This document shows, piece by piece, positions 1 through 8,437 of a stretch of DNA of 64,000 nt (position 1 is the first letter of the stretch; every line of letters begins with the position of its first letter). The notes under the pieces were generated by a model. The model had not been told where the DNA came from and ran no database searches. It saw nothing but the letters and a program-made list of their open reading frames with translations. Location: assembly GCA_910578215.1 (NCBI GenBank), contig CAJTPH010000023.1:1-64000 (forward strand). The letters run 5' to 3'. The stretch is from an uncultured Acetatifactor sp. (GTDB lineage Bacteria; Bacillota; Clostridia; Lachnospirales; Lachnospiraceae). Position numbers and translations under genes: made by a program.

Positions 1-21
1 ACTTATTTTGTGTGCATCAGT

Positions 22-52
22 GTAACAGTTTAGCCGAAGGCTAAACTGTTAC
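22..52. repeat. Perfect 14-bp inverted repeat (stem-loop)
   Basis: Arms GTAACAGTTTAGCC and its exact complement flank a GAA loop. It lies about 150 bases past the end of the chemoreceptor gene on the minus strand. Neither side carries a clear T-run, so a classical intrinsic terminator is not established; it may be a terminator without a strong U-tract or an extragenic palindrome. Confidence 0.6.
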
Positions 53-115
53 CCGCAGAATTCTCAGCCTGCAGGCTTCCTCAGTCATTATGCTTTAAAT
101 TCTGCCGCCTGCACC

Positions 116-225
116 GGATTTTCATATATATCTTACATCCGCTCTCGTGCTCCGATTTTTCATATATATTTTACATCCGCTTTCGTGCTCCGGATGCATC
201 ATATTTTGAATCCGCTCACATGCTC
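116..225. repeat. Tandem copies of the 3' end of the chemoreceptor gene
   Basis: Two 38-base units (116-153 and 154-191) are near identical and are followed by a diverged third unit (192-225) that is the real end of the adjacent chemoreceptor gene. On the minus strand each unit carries a version of the codons for the C-terminal tail (Glu-His-x-Ser-Gly-Phe/Cys-Lys-Ile). The stop codon is in the unit inside the gene, so the outer copies are untranslated. This looks like slippage or tandem duplication of the gene end. Confidence 0.65.
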
Positions 226-2205
226 AAGAAGCTTCCTGGATTCCTCCTCAAGCACCTTGGCGTTCTGTGCAACCGTACCGCTGTCCTGGCTCACTGCATG
301 GGTATAGCCGTCCAGCTCATGTACGGACTCCGTGATCTGTCCTGCCTCCCGGACCTGGTTTTCCGCTACCCTGCGCATATCCGCCGCCACGGCCTCCACC
401 CTGCCGATCAGCTGTGCCATCTGCCCTACGATCCTGTCCGCATCCCCGACCTTTCCGAATACCCTTTCAAAGGTCTTCTTATTCTCTCCCACCAGCTCTG
501 CGCTGCCTTTGACCTCCGCCACGCTTTCCTCCATCTTTATGATCGCCTGGCGCATGGCGCCTCTGATCTCCGCTGTCAGTGCGGAGATATCATCCGCAGC
601 GGCGCCGCTGTTTTCTGCCAGCTTCCCGATCTGTCCCGCCACGACTGCAAAGCCCCTGCCGGCGTCTCCTGCATGCGCCGCCTCAATGGAAGCGTTCAGA
701 GCAAGAAGGCTGGTCTCATCCGCAACATTCACAATCATTTCCACCATGCTTCCGATCTGCTCGATAGCCCTGTCCGTCAGCATAATCTGCTCCGAAAGAG
801 AGGATATGCTCCTTTCAATATGCTGCATGCCGCTGCTGACACGCTCCGCCGCTTTTCTGCCGTCCCCTGCGATTTCCACGGTCTGCTTCATCATTTCCCC
901 GGCATATCTGCCCTGGGCGCCTGCTTCCTCGATAACCTTTGCCAGATCGCCCATCTGCTCAGACATATGCTCCGCCGCTCCTGACAATTCATCTGCCATT
1001 TTGTTCAGCTCGGCCATTGCCCCCGACTGATTCCGTGAGGCTTCCATCAACGCCCTCGACACCCTGTCATTATTTTCGGACTGGCTTCCCAGCCACCGGG
1101 CAATACCCATGATATCCGCGATGGTCCTGCGCATATGTACAAGGAAGCTCTGGGTCTGCGCGCTCATTCTGGCAATTTCGTCGTTGCCGCTCACCTTGAT
1201 ATTGTGTGAAAAGTCTCCCTCCGAGACCTTCTGTATCACATCCGTAACCCTTGCCACCGGCTTTACCACCCGGTTCATCAGATGAAGCGTGGCAAATATC
1301 AGCACCAATGCCGCCGCAACGGCGATAAGACCCATAACCGCCTCAAGTCTCCTGAGACCTGCCAGGGCGTCCGCCTTCCGCATATAGCTCACAAGCAGCC
1401 AATCCGTACCGGCAACCTCGTTGACGCATACCAGATATGCCCCGTCATCTCCCCTGATATCCAGCATTCCTCTCTTTCCCTGAGAAATGGCCCCGTTCAC
1501 ATTGGCGTACAGGCTGTCAAATCCGGGTCCGTCCAGCGTGACAGCCGTCATGCTCACATCGGGGTGCGCAATGATCGTCCGGCTGCCCTCCGTCACCAGG
1601 AAGGACTGAACGCCGCCCCTGCCGCAGAAATCCGAAACCAGCTGCGAAACATAATCCAGATAGACATCCACGGCAAGCACCCGCACCGCATCGGGATCAT
1701 TCATCCGCACGCTGGCGCTCACACACATATCTTCGCTCTGTAAATCATAATAGGGCTCTCCGAACGCAAACCTGTCGTTATTTTTCCCGTCCAGATACCA
1801 GTCCCGCTCCACCAGCACCCAATCGGCGCCCGGCACCCAGCCTGAAGCGTCCAGGTAGACTCCCTTGTCATCTCCCATATAAAGCCCTATGGGATATGCG
1901 GTATTCTGATTCAAGGAACCCTTCATAAACCGGAGTATCTCCTCATTACTCTTAAAATTGCCGCTGTCTATCGCATCCTTATACACCTGCAGTTCCCCGA
2001 AGATGCGGTAGGTCCAGGCATAAATATCCCCCGCATAGCCCTCCGACTCCGCCATCAGCTTTTGTTTTGAAAGCTTGATAATCTCACTTCTCGACAATGC
2101 AAAAAATGACACAATAATCACAAGAACGATGGGGATGATCACCGCAATCAGCCTTGCCCTGATTCCAATCGTCCTGTTTCCATTATTTTTGTTCTCACCG
2201 TTCAC
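199..2205 (-). CDS. Methyl-accepting chemotaxis protein with extracellular sensor domain
   Basis: A 668-residue transmembrane chemoreceptor. A first membrane helix lies at about residues 19-42, followed by an extracellular dCache-like sensor (about 45-280), a second helix (about 286-310), a HAMP segment and a long cytoplasmic coiled coil. The conserved hairpin tip is visible (ETSLLALNASIEAAHAGDAG then GRGFAVVA). It would bind a small ligand and control CheA through CheW. The start is GTG, placed by an AGGAGG about 9 bases upstream. A good promoter lies about 210 bases upstream, giving a long leader. Family is certain; ligand unknown. Confidence 0.93.
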   Translation of the reverse strand: MNGENKNNGNRTIGIRARLIAVIIPIVLVIIVSFFALSRSEIIKLSKQKLMAESEGYAGDIYAWTYRIFGELQVYKDAIDSGNFKSNEEILRFMKGSLNQNTAYPIGLYMGDDKGVYLDASGWVPGADWVLVERDWYLDGKNNDRFAFGEPYYDLQSEDMCVSASVRMNDPDAVRVLAVDVYLDYVSQLVSDFCGRGGVQSFLVTEGSRTIIAHPDVSMTAVTLDGPGFDSLYANVNGAISQGKRGMLDIRGDDGAYLVCVNEVAGTDWLLVSYMRKADALAGLRRLEAVMGLIAVAAALVLIFATLHLMNRVVKPVARVTDVIQKVSEGDFSHNIKVSGNDEIARMSAQTQSFLVHMRRTIADIMGIARWLGSQSENNDRVSRALMEASRNQSGAMAELNKMADELSGAAEHMSEQMGDLAKVIEEAGAQGRYAGEMMKQTVEIAGDGRKAAERVSSGMQHIERSISSLSEQIMLTDRAIEQIGSMVEMIVNVADETSLLALNASIEAAHAGDAGRGFAVVAGQIGKLAENSGAAADDISALTAEIRGAMRQAIIKMEESVAEVKGSAELVGENKKTFERVFGKVGDADRIVGQMAQLIGRVEAVAADMRRVAENQVREAGQITESVHELDGYTHAVSQDSGTVAQNAKVLEEESRKLLEHVSGFKI

Positions 2206-2349
2206 CTTTTAAATCCTCCTGCGCTTATCCTCGTATTCTGCCTGCAATCAATGCCTCCATACAGCCCAACATATACTATGCGCCTTCCGTCGGCATCCAT
2301 GCCGGAACTATGGGTTCTTTACCTGCAGCTTTCCTGGAAACAGGAAAAT

Positions 2350-2383
2350 CCGGAGGGCAACTAAATAAACGCGTGCCCCCCGG
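2350..2383 (-). terminator. GC-rich stem-loop in the chemoreceptor leader / after the kinase gene
   Basis: A 10-bp stem (CCGGGGGGCA against TGCCCTCCGG, one G-U pair) encloses a 14-base loop and is followed on the minus strand by ATTTTCC. It could end the two-component transcript, attenuate the chemoreceptor transcript, or both, since it lies between the kinase stop and the receptor start and downstream of the promoter at 2425-2453. Confidence 0.4.
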
Positions 2384-2424
2384 CTTCCTTTTTCTGCTTT
2401 TTGTACAGAACCTTGTGTGAAGAT

Positions 2425-2453
2425 ATTTTACAGTTTTTTCTGCTGATTTGCAA
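2425..2453 (-). promoter_or_regulatory. Sigma-70-type promoter for the first chemoreceptor
   Basis: TTGCAA (2448-2453), 17-base spacer, TAAAAT (2425-2430). Transcription would start near 2418 and give a leader of roughly 210 bases. The leader contains the 2350-2383 stem and smaller hairpins. Confidence 0.6.
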
Positions 2454-2496
2454 CAGGAAAATTTAATTTTATGATTAATTTCATTCACGTTTATTT

Positions 2497-3789
2497 CTAT
2501 GAGGATCGGACCATCACATCCAGCACAAAGCACCCGTCCTCCGTATAGCAGACCATATCCCCCTCAAGCCGTTCCGCCGCCTCCTTTATTGTGGCGAGAC
2601 CAAAGCCATGGTCGTGCCCCGGCTTGTCCGTGGCAGGTATGACGCCCCTTTCCACATACAAATCTTTCCGGCATGTGCTTCTAATCCGAATGAGCAGGTA
2701 ATTCTTGTTATACCTCATCTGTACGGAAACCTCCCGTTTCCCCGCATCAGATCCGCTGCGGTCTTCCAGCCCCTTTAATGCGTCACAGGCATTTTCCAGC
2801 CCGTTTGACAGGATCTGGCACAGCTCCATATACGGCAGTTCTTCATCACCGATCTGTATGTCCGACCTGTAGCCCGCCCCCATTTCCTCCAGCTTTCCGG
2901 CGTAATGGACAAACACGGCATTGATATAGGGATTGGCGCAATACTGCCCCTGCAGGGTATCCATCTCCGCCTCCACGCCTTTTAAGTACGCCAGCGCCTC
3001 CTTTGTCTGCCCTGCGGCAAGCAGACCGGCAATCGTAGCCGTATGTCCCTTCATGTCATGCTTCATCCTCCGGATGCGCTGCTGGTTTTCAAGCTGCGCC
3101 TCCAGCATGTTTTTCTGCTCCAAGAGGATTCGCTCGCCCTGCTGCTTCCGAAAAAGCAGAAGCTGGCGGTAAAGAGAAATAAAAATCGTGGCATAGGTCA
3201 TGGGCATCAGCACAAGTACCAGCAAAAAAGCCGGAAGCTCCTGACTCCTTGCGGTAATGATCACAGGAAAGTTGCTTATAACGGCAAGCAGAATATAATA
3301 AAGAGCCGTCATCCCTGCAAAGATCCCCCAGCCGCCCGGCACCGCCTCCTGAAGCTGCATGTAAGGCTTTCTGATATAGCGGACCGCCATCCACTCCACC
3401 AGGGGAAATAACAGAAGTCTGCCGATAAACATGAGGACATACTGTTCTCCCCCGAAATAATAATCCGCTATATTGGTTACCGCAAGAATCCACAGCGCAA
3501 CCGTATCCGCCATACAGAACGTAAAGAAAAACCGCCCGTTTCTGTCCCTGGAAATAATCCAGAAGAACAGCAGGCTGGGCAGAGTACAGGTCAATATGAA
3601 CACCTTTCCCATGACCGCTGCCCCGTAAAGCGCCAGCCCCGCCACATTCAACAGAATCACCGCCCCCATTGCGATTCCCGTGAAAAGCAAGGTTTTCTTC
3701 CGGGAATACCGGGAACGGTACAACAGCATAAATATGATCAATAAATGAAACAGTGTCCAAATCACGGATAAATCCCTGAGAAGAATCAT
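2497..3789 (-). CDS. AgrC-type sensor histidine kinase (GHKL)
   Basis: A 430-residue kinase. The N-terminal half is a bundle of about six or seven membrane helices (about 5-215) without an extracytoplasmic domain, as in peptide-sensing AgrC/ComD kinases. A short coiled coil leads to the phospho-acceptor motif MKHDMKGH (about 245-252). The C-terminal GHKL ATPase domain has an N-box (LSNGLENACDAL) and a glycine-rich GFGLATIKE. It lies 4 bases downstream of the LytTR regulator gene and so forms a two-component pair with it. No AgrD-like peptide gene was seen next to it, so the signal is unknown. Confidence 0.88.
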   Translation of the reverse strand: MILLRDLSVIWTLFHLLIIFMLLYRSRYSRKKTLLFTGIAMGAVILLNVAGLALYGAAVMGKVFILTCTLPSLLFFWIISRDRNGRFFFTFCMADTVALWILAVTNIADYYFGGEQYVLMFIGRLLLFPLVEWMAVRYIRKPYMQLQEAVPGGWGIFAGMTALYYILLAVISNFPVIITARSQELPAFLLVLVLMPMTYATIFISLYRQLLLFRKQQGERILLEQKNMLEAQLENQQRIRRMKHDMKGHTATIAGLLAAGQTKEALAYLKGVEAEMDTLQGQYCANPYINAVFVHYAGKLEEMGAGYRSDIQIGDEELPYMELCQILSNGLENACDALKGLEDRSGSDAGKREVSVQMRYNKNYLLIRIRSTCRKDLYVERGVIPATDKPGHDHGFGLATIKEAAERLEGDMVCYTEDGCFVLDVMVRSS

Positions 3790-3793
3790 CTCA

Positions 3794-4510
3794 TCAATCT
3801 ACCTCCTCAAACAAAATCTCCTGGTACCGTCTCTTTACCTCCGCACAGTACCGCCTTGACACGGGAATCTGCTCTCCGCCAACCATGAGATCAGAGCCGT
3901 AAATCCCCTCCACATGGTACATGTTGACGATAAAGCTCTGGTGGCAGCGCAGAAAAACATCCCCGCATACCTTCTGCTGCAAATCGCTCAGCTTCCCCGT
4001 GCTTTCCTGTATCCTCCCATCCGTACAGCAAATGGACAGGGTATGTCCCCTGCTGCTTATATAACGAATCTTTTTATAGGGAATAGCACCGCTTTTCCCC
4101 CACCAGGTATACACAAAATTTTTCTCCCTGCCGTCTGTCGGTGCACCGCCACGGGCAAGGTTTTTCTGCACCCTCCTGAGAAGCTCCTTTACACGTTCTT
4201 CCTGCACAGGCTTTATCAGATACTGGAAGGCATAGAGATCGTACGCTTCCCTGTAAAAATCACCGCTGGAAGATATAAAGCAAATAAGCGCTTCCTCCTG
4301 CGCCCTGCGCAGCCGCTCCGCCAACTCGATTCCGTTCATGGATTCCCGCAAAAAAATATCCAGCAGGTACAGATCATACCGCCGCCTTTTATTTTCCACA
4401 TCCGCCAAAAGGCTCTCCGTATCGGAATAGATACCGACCTCCTGCCCGGACAGGTATTTTTTGAGAGAAAGGGCATCTTCCATACAGTCGTCACAGACCG
4501 CTATCCGCAT
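3794..4510 (-). CDS. LytTR-family response regulator
   Basis: A 238-residue regulator with an N-terminal receiver domain (acidic pair CDD near residues 6-8, phospho-acceptor in LYLLDIFL at about 50-55, conserved Lys in YLIKPVQ) and a C-terminal LytTR DNA-binding domain (about 135-232, with CHQSFIVN and the closing ISRRYCAEVKRRY-type stretch, here PVSRRYCAEV). It is the first gene of a two-gene operon with the AgrC-type kinase. A promoter with TATAAT lies upstream. Target genes cannot be read from the sequence. Confidence 0.9.
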   Translation of the reverse strand: MRIAVCDDCMEDALSLKKYLSGQEVGIYSDTESLLADVENKRRRYDLYLLDIFLRESMNGIELAERLRRAQEEALICFISSSGDFYREAYDLYAFQYLIKPVQEERVKELLRRVQKNLARGGAPTDGREKNFVYTWWGKSGAIPYKKIRYISSRGHTLSICCTDGRIQESTGKLSDLQQKVCGDVFLRCHQSFIVNMYHVEGIYGSDLMVGGEQIPVSRRYCAEVKRRYQEILFEEVD

Positions 4511-4568
4511 AGGCTTTTCTCCTTGTATATTTCGGTAACAAAAAAAACAGTCCGGTCAAATACGCTTT

Positions 4569-4597
4569 ATTATAGCACACTTCCATTATTCACAGAA
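4569..4597 (-). promoter_or_regulatory. Promoter for the LytTR two-component operon
   Basis: A perfect TATAAT (4569-4574) lies 17 bases from a weak TTCTGT (4592-4597). The poor -35 box suggests dependence on an activator, possibly the LytTR protein itself. Confidence 0.5.
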
Positions 4598-4655
4598 TGT
4601 TAATTTTGTTCCAAATGATGTCAATTTTGCTTATTTTTGCTTATTTTGCAGTTTT

Positions 4656-4693
4656 TTGCCAAAAACGGCGCCTGCCCGAAGGCGGCGCCGTTT
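4656..4693 (-). terminator. Intrinsic terminator of the MoxR/VWA operon
   Basis: A 10-bp GC-rich stem (AAACGGCGCC with its complement, 4663-4693) is followed on the minus strand by TTTTTGG. It lies about 50 bases past the stop of the DUF4132 gene, at the end of the 14-kb minus-strand operon. Confidence 0.75.
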
Positions 4694-4744
4694 CCAAAGC
4701 TGTCTAATACCGTTTTATGTATGCCCGTGTCATAGAGGTCAGAC

Positions 4745-7700
4745 TTAACGATTGCCCCTGCACTTCGGATAGGGAAGCTGTTCATGGCTGGAGACGGTCG
4801 CCTTGGTAAGCTGGTAAACTATCTCGCTGAAATACCTGGGATTCACATCCTCAAGCTTGAGCTTGTTCTCCGCCCTGGCAGCCTCATAGATTCCCTTCTG
4901 AGCATCATCGGTCTGATAAAACGACGCCCCATAGACCGTCACCTCCTCGTTCTCATCCCCGATAAAGACGCCCGAAAACTCCAGCTCCACGAATATGTTT
5001 CCATCCTGACGGTAAAATTCGTAGTATCCTCCTCCGTCTATCACACAGCCCCTATACCAGCCCATACCCTGAAGCTTGCCGGACAGGGACAGTCCGTTCA
5101 GAAGCTTTCCTCCAAAGCGCTCCAGCTCCTTCTTGCCCTTTTCTTCCTCCGTCACCCGGTAGACAGTCCTTTCAAGCTGCTCGATGGGCTGCGTCACCTC
5201 GTAGTCCTCAAGCTGCTCCTTCCATGCCGCCAGAGCCTCCTCGTCCAGCTCGATGGGATGCACCAGACCAATCAGGCCCTCCTGAGGCAGCTCATACTCA
5301 TCCTGGTCCACCGTGTTAAAGCTGCCGTCCTCCATGTAACGGAAGGTATCCTTCAGCGCATTCTCCTCGTAAATTCCCCAGATCAGACCGATGGCAAACT
5401 GATGCATGACGGGATTTTTCACAAAAAGCTCCTGCCACTTTTCCACAGTCCACTTTCTCTCAACACTCATCGCCTGCTCCAGACGAAGCTTCTGGTTTTC
5501 CACTACGGTCTTAAGCTGTTTTTTCATCGTCTTGAAGGCGCTGTTTGCCTCCTGTGCCTTCCCCTCGTCATCTCTCTTGCCGGGAGCAGGCAGATTCTTA
5601 AGCTTCTTCCCGTCCTCGCTGAAGACCTCCAGCTCCAGAGAAGGATTCAGGTATACCCGGAAGGTGCGGGAACCATAGTCAAATATCTGCTCCATCTTAT
5701 GGTCGAAGCCCAGGTTAGGCACGATCCTGTCCTCCAGCTCGTCCCTCGAAATGCCCAGCTGCTCCGCGGCATAGGAAAGCGCCTCACCCGCTGCCGTCTT
5801 CACCTGGCGGAATTTGCATTTGCGTGCAAGCTGGTCAACCAATATCAGCCCGTCGGCGCTTCCGCTCAATGCCAGCGCCTTCACTCCCTCCATGGCCATG
5901 GCGCCTCTTGAGTTCGCAGGCCACTCCTGTATCTGGCGGTATAGAACCGGCGTCACCTTTTCCCTGCCGTGAATCGATGCGGCATAAAGAACCCACTTCT
6001 TCTTTGCCTCTGCCCCGACCTCTATCCACCTTCCGAAAAGCTCGCTCATAAACGCCGCAAGCTCGGAGGGAACCAGGCTCTCCGCAAGCCTTGCCGCATC
6101 CGCGCACAAGCCCGGTGTTTTCATGTCCGCATATGACACCAGAATCGCCTGAAGGATTTCCTCCCCTGCCGGCGTTCCGTCGGTCTTATGTACCTCCGGG
6201 AAAGGCGTTTCGTAAGCCCACGCCACCTTCCGCTTTCTTCCGCCCTTTAATATATCGGCTGCAAACTGCTCCGGGGTCAGACCGGCACCGTCCTGGCCCT
6301 GCGGCGCCGCATCCCCAGCCACGCCAAGCACCTCGCACAGGAGCGTTTTGATCTTCCTGCTCTTCTCGGATTCCAGGGCCTTTGTCAGCTCCTCCCGATA
6401 TTTCTCCGCACCCCATTGCTTCAGGACGGTTATGGCAAGCTCGCGCTCCTGGGACTTCTTGGAGCAGAGCAGCGCCTTCACCTCCGGCTCCCATTCCCTG
6501 CGCTCCACGCAGACCGCGGCAAGGATTTCTCTTACCTGCAGGGAGCTGTCCGCCGCGCATGCAAGCAGGGCATCCTTGTACTCCTCCCCCAGTTTGTCCA
6601 GTACCATGACACAGAGCAGTCTGACCACAGCGCTTCCTTCCTTTGACTCTCTGACGAACTCCTCCCTCACGGAAGCATCCTTTTCGCGGGTCTGCTTAAC
6701 CAAAGCCTCCACGCAGAAGTCACGGCACACGATTTTATCCTTATCATTGTAAAAGCAGTCGTACATGCCTTCTATGGCTGAAAGGCAGTAATGCATGGGC
6801 AGCTTCTCCATCTCAAACAGCTCCAGCATGTCAACCATGTTCTCCAGGTTCAGTCCTTGATAATAAGCGTTAGACGTCTCTCTCTCCACACCCGTGATGT
6901 TGGCACGGGTAAAACAATCTCCGTGCATAAGCAAGGCCTCCATCACCAGAGCCCTGCGGAACAGCTGGTCCTCCCCTGTGTTGGGAATTTTCATGATCTT
7001 AGTCCATGAGCAGCAGAGCGTCCAGCCGCTATAGTAATTTTTTTGCTTTTCACGCCATTCGTCCACATACGGCAGCAGCGCCTCAAGAGACTCCTCCCCC
7101 GCCAGATATCCCTTCAGCTCGCGTAAACCGACGTTCTTACACCACTCCGTCAGCTCCTTGATCATTTTCTCCCTGTACAGAGGGTCCGCGCCGTTGTTCA
7201 GGGCTTTGTAAAGAGAGATATTTCCCGACCTGATCTTCTCCATGAGAACCCCGTACTCCTCCGTGTCCAGATCAGGCAGCAGGGTCTTTATATCATCGGG
7301 GTATTGCTGCACCATACGCTTCAGCGATCCCTGCACAAACCCGACTCTCTGCACATTCCTTAAGCACCATTTTATATAATCTTTTATCAGGCTCTTGTCA
7401 AGGCTCCTTTCAAGCAGCTCTGTATACTGCGACGCCCACTCCTGGGGAGACATCTCGACACACGCCGCCAGGGCCTCATACATATCGGCCAGCATGGCAA
7501 TTCTCAGAAAAGCAAACGCTTTCCTTGAATGCCCGACTGAGAAAAAGGCCGCTCCTGTCAACAGCTTCATCAAATATTCGTTGGGAGACATTTTTTTGTT
7601 AAATACCTGAAGTACTCTCTCCGGTATGGGTTCTCCCGGATCAGACTCCTTAATATAATTTTTCAGGATCTCCGCTTCCTCATCGGACGTCTGCGCCAGC

Positions 7701-8362
7701 AGCTCCCTCATGCTGTTCTGCAGATCATCCTCCACGATCCTGAGAGCGCGCAGGACTCCCGGGCGTTCCTCGCCTGCGCCGTCCTTTTTGGAAAACAGCA
7801 TCTTCAACAGTCCCTGTCCCTTTTTGGCGCCTGCCTGCGATTCCGCAGTCGAAACCGCAAACAGGTAAACGGCTGCCAGAAGCAATCTTGCATTGTCCGC
7901 CTCCTGCCAGCACAGATCCAGCGCATCCAAAAGCACCTGCGGATTTTCCTTTCCTGCTCTATACAGGAGTCTCATCGGCACCTTGTTCAGCCTGTATTGA
8001 GTCGATACCGCGCTTGCCGCCCTGAGCGCGGCAGCCTGTTCCGGAGTCAGATAGCTGGTGGCGTCATAATAAGATATGACGTTCTCCGCCGTTGCTCCCC
8101 CTACTACCGCCGCAAAGCGCACATAGCGCCCATATTCCTCGAGAAGCTTCCTTTTCTGCAGATAATTCACATAGTTACAGCTCTCCGCCGCACAATTTAT
8201 TTTCGTGAAATCCTGATGCTCCGCCCCGGACAAGAGCGCCCGGTCCTCCTCCCCGGACATATCCAGATAGCTCTCCGCCAGCTTCCGGTTGCCCTCGGTC
8301 AGCTCCAGGCAGTCCAGAGCATTCATAAGTAACTGATAGATTCGTTCGTTTTCCAGATTCAT
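4745..8362 (-). CDS. DUF4132 protein, YehI-like
   Basis: A 1205-residue protein with no signal peptide or membrane helix. The first two thirds are helical with HEAT-like repeats (for example about 590-680, VLDKLGEEYKDALLACAADS). The C-terminal 350 residues contain the region I assign to DUF4132 (FDYGSRTFRVYLNP, EKWQELFVKNPVMHQFAIGLIW, a GEEVTVYGASFYQTDD-type block). In E. coli the DUF4132 gene yehI neighbours MoxR, DUF5682, VWA and SWIM genes, and all of those are present here. It may act as a large scaffold or effector of that complex; the biochemical function is not known. Confidence 0.8.
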   Translation of the reverse strand: MNLENERIYQLLMNALDCLELTEGNRKLAESYLDMSGEEDRALLSGAEHQDFTKINCAAESCNYVNYLQKRKLLEEYGRYVRFAAVVGGATAENVISYYDATSYLTPEQAAALRAASAVSTQYRLNKVPMRLLYRAGKENPQVLLDALDLCWQEADNARLLLAAVYLFAVSTAESQAGAKKGQGLLKMLFSKKDGAGEERPGVLRALRIVEDDLQNSMRELLAQTSDEEAEILKNYIKESDPGEPIPERVLQVFNKKMSPNEYLMKLLTGAAFFSVGHSRKAFAFLRIAMLADMYEALAACVEMSPQEWASQYTELLERSLDKSLIKDYIKWCLRNVQRVGFVQGSLKRMVQQYPDDIKTLLPDLDTEEYGVLMEKIRSGNISLYKALNNGADPLYREKMIKELTEWCKNVGLRELKGYLAGEESLEALLPYVDEWREKQKNYYSGWTLCCSWTKIMKIPNTGEDQLFRRALVMEALLMHGDCFTRANITGVERETSNAYYQGLNLENMVDMLELFEMEKLPMHYCLSAIEGMYDCFYNDKDKIVCRDFCVEALVKQTREKDASVREEFVRESKEGSAVVRLLCVMVLDKLGEEYKDALLACAADSSLQVREILAAVCVERREWEPEVKALLCSKKSQERELAITVLKQWGAEKYREELTKALESEKSRKIKTLLCEVLGVAGDAAPQGQDGAGLTPEQFAADILKGGRKRKVAWAYETPFPEVHKTDGTPAGEEILQAILVSYADMKTPGLCADAARLAESLVPSELAAFMSELFGRWIEVGAEAKKKWVLYAASIHGREKVTPVLYRQIQEWPANSRGAMAMEGVKALALSGSADGLILVDQLARKCKFRQVKTAAGEALSYAAEQLGISRDELEDRIVPNLGFDHKMEQIFDYGSRTFRVYLNPSLELEVFSEDGKKLKNLPAPGKRDDEGKAQEANSAFKTMKKQLKTVVENQKLRLEQAMSVERKWTVEKWQELFVKNPVMHQFAIGLIWGIYEENALKDTFRYMEDGSFNTVDQDEYELPQEGLIGLVHPIELDEEALAAWKEQLEDYEVTQPIEQLERTVYRVTEEEKGKKELERFGGKLLNGLSLSGKLQGMGWYRGCVIDGGGYYEFYRQDGNIFVELEFSGVFIGDENEEVTVYGASFYQTDDAQKGIYEAARAENKLKLEDVNPRYFSEIVYQLTKATVSSHEQLPYPKCRGNR

Positions 8363-8405
8363 TAATTATACCCTCCTATTCCATTTCCCGTCTGCGGTAA
8401 CTTGC

Positions 8406-8425
8406 AAGCGTCCTTTAGGACGCTT
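8406..8425. other. Stem-loop between the SWIM and DUF4132 genes
   Basis: AAGCGTCC, loop TTTA, GGACGCTT. On the minus (operon) strand no T-run follows, so it is more likely an intercistronic stability or attenuation element than a terminator. Confidence 0.4.
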
Positions 8426-8437
8426 TTGTTCTCTGCA

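Noticed and set aside
2276..2533. 85-residue frame between the kinase and the chemoreceptor
   Set aside because: No ribosome site, overlaps the kinase end and runs through the promoter and the stem at 2350-2383; composition is not protein-like.
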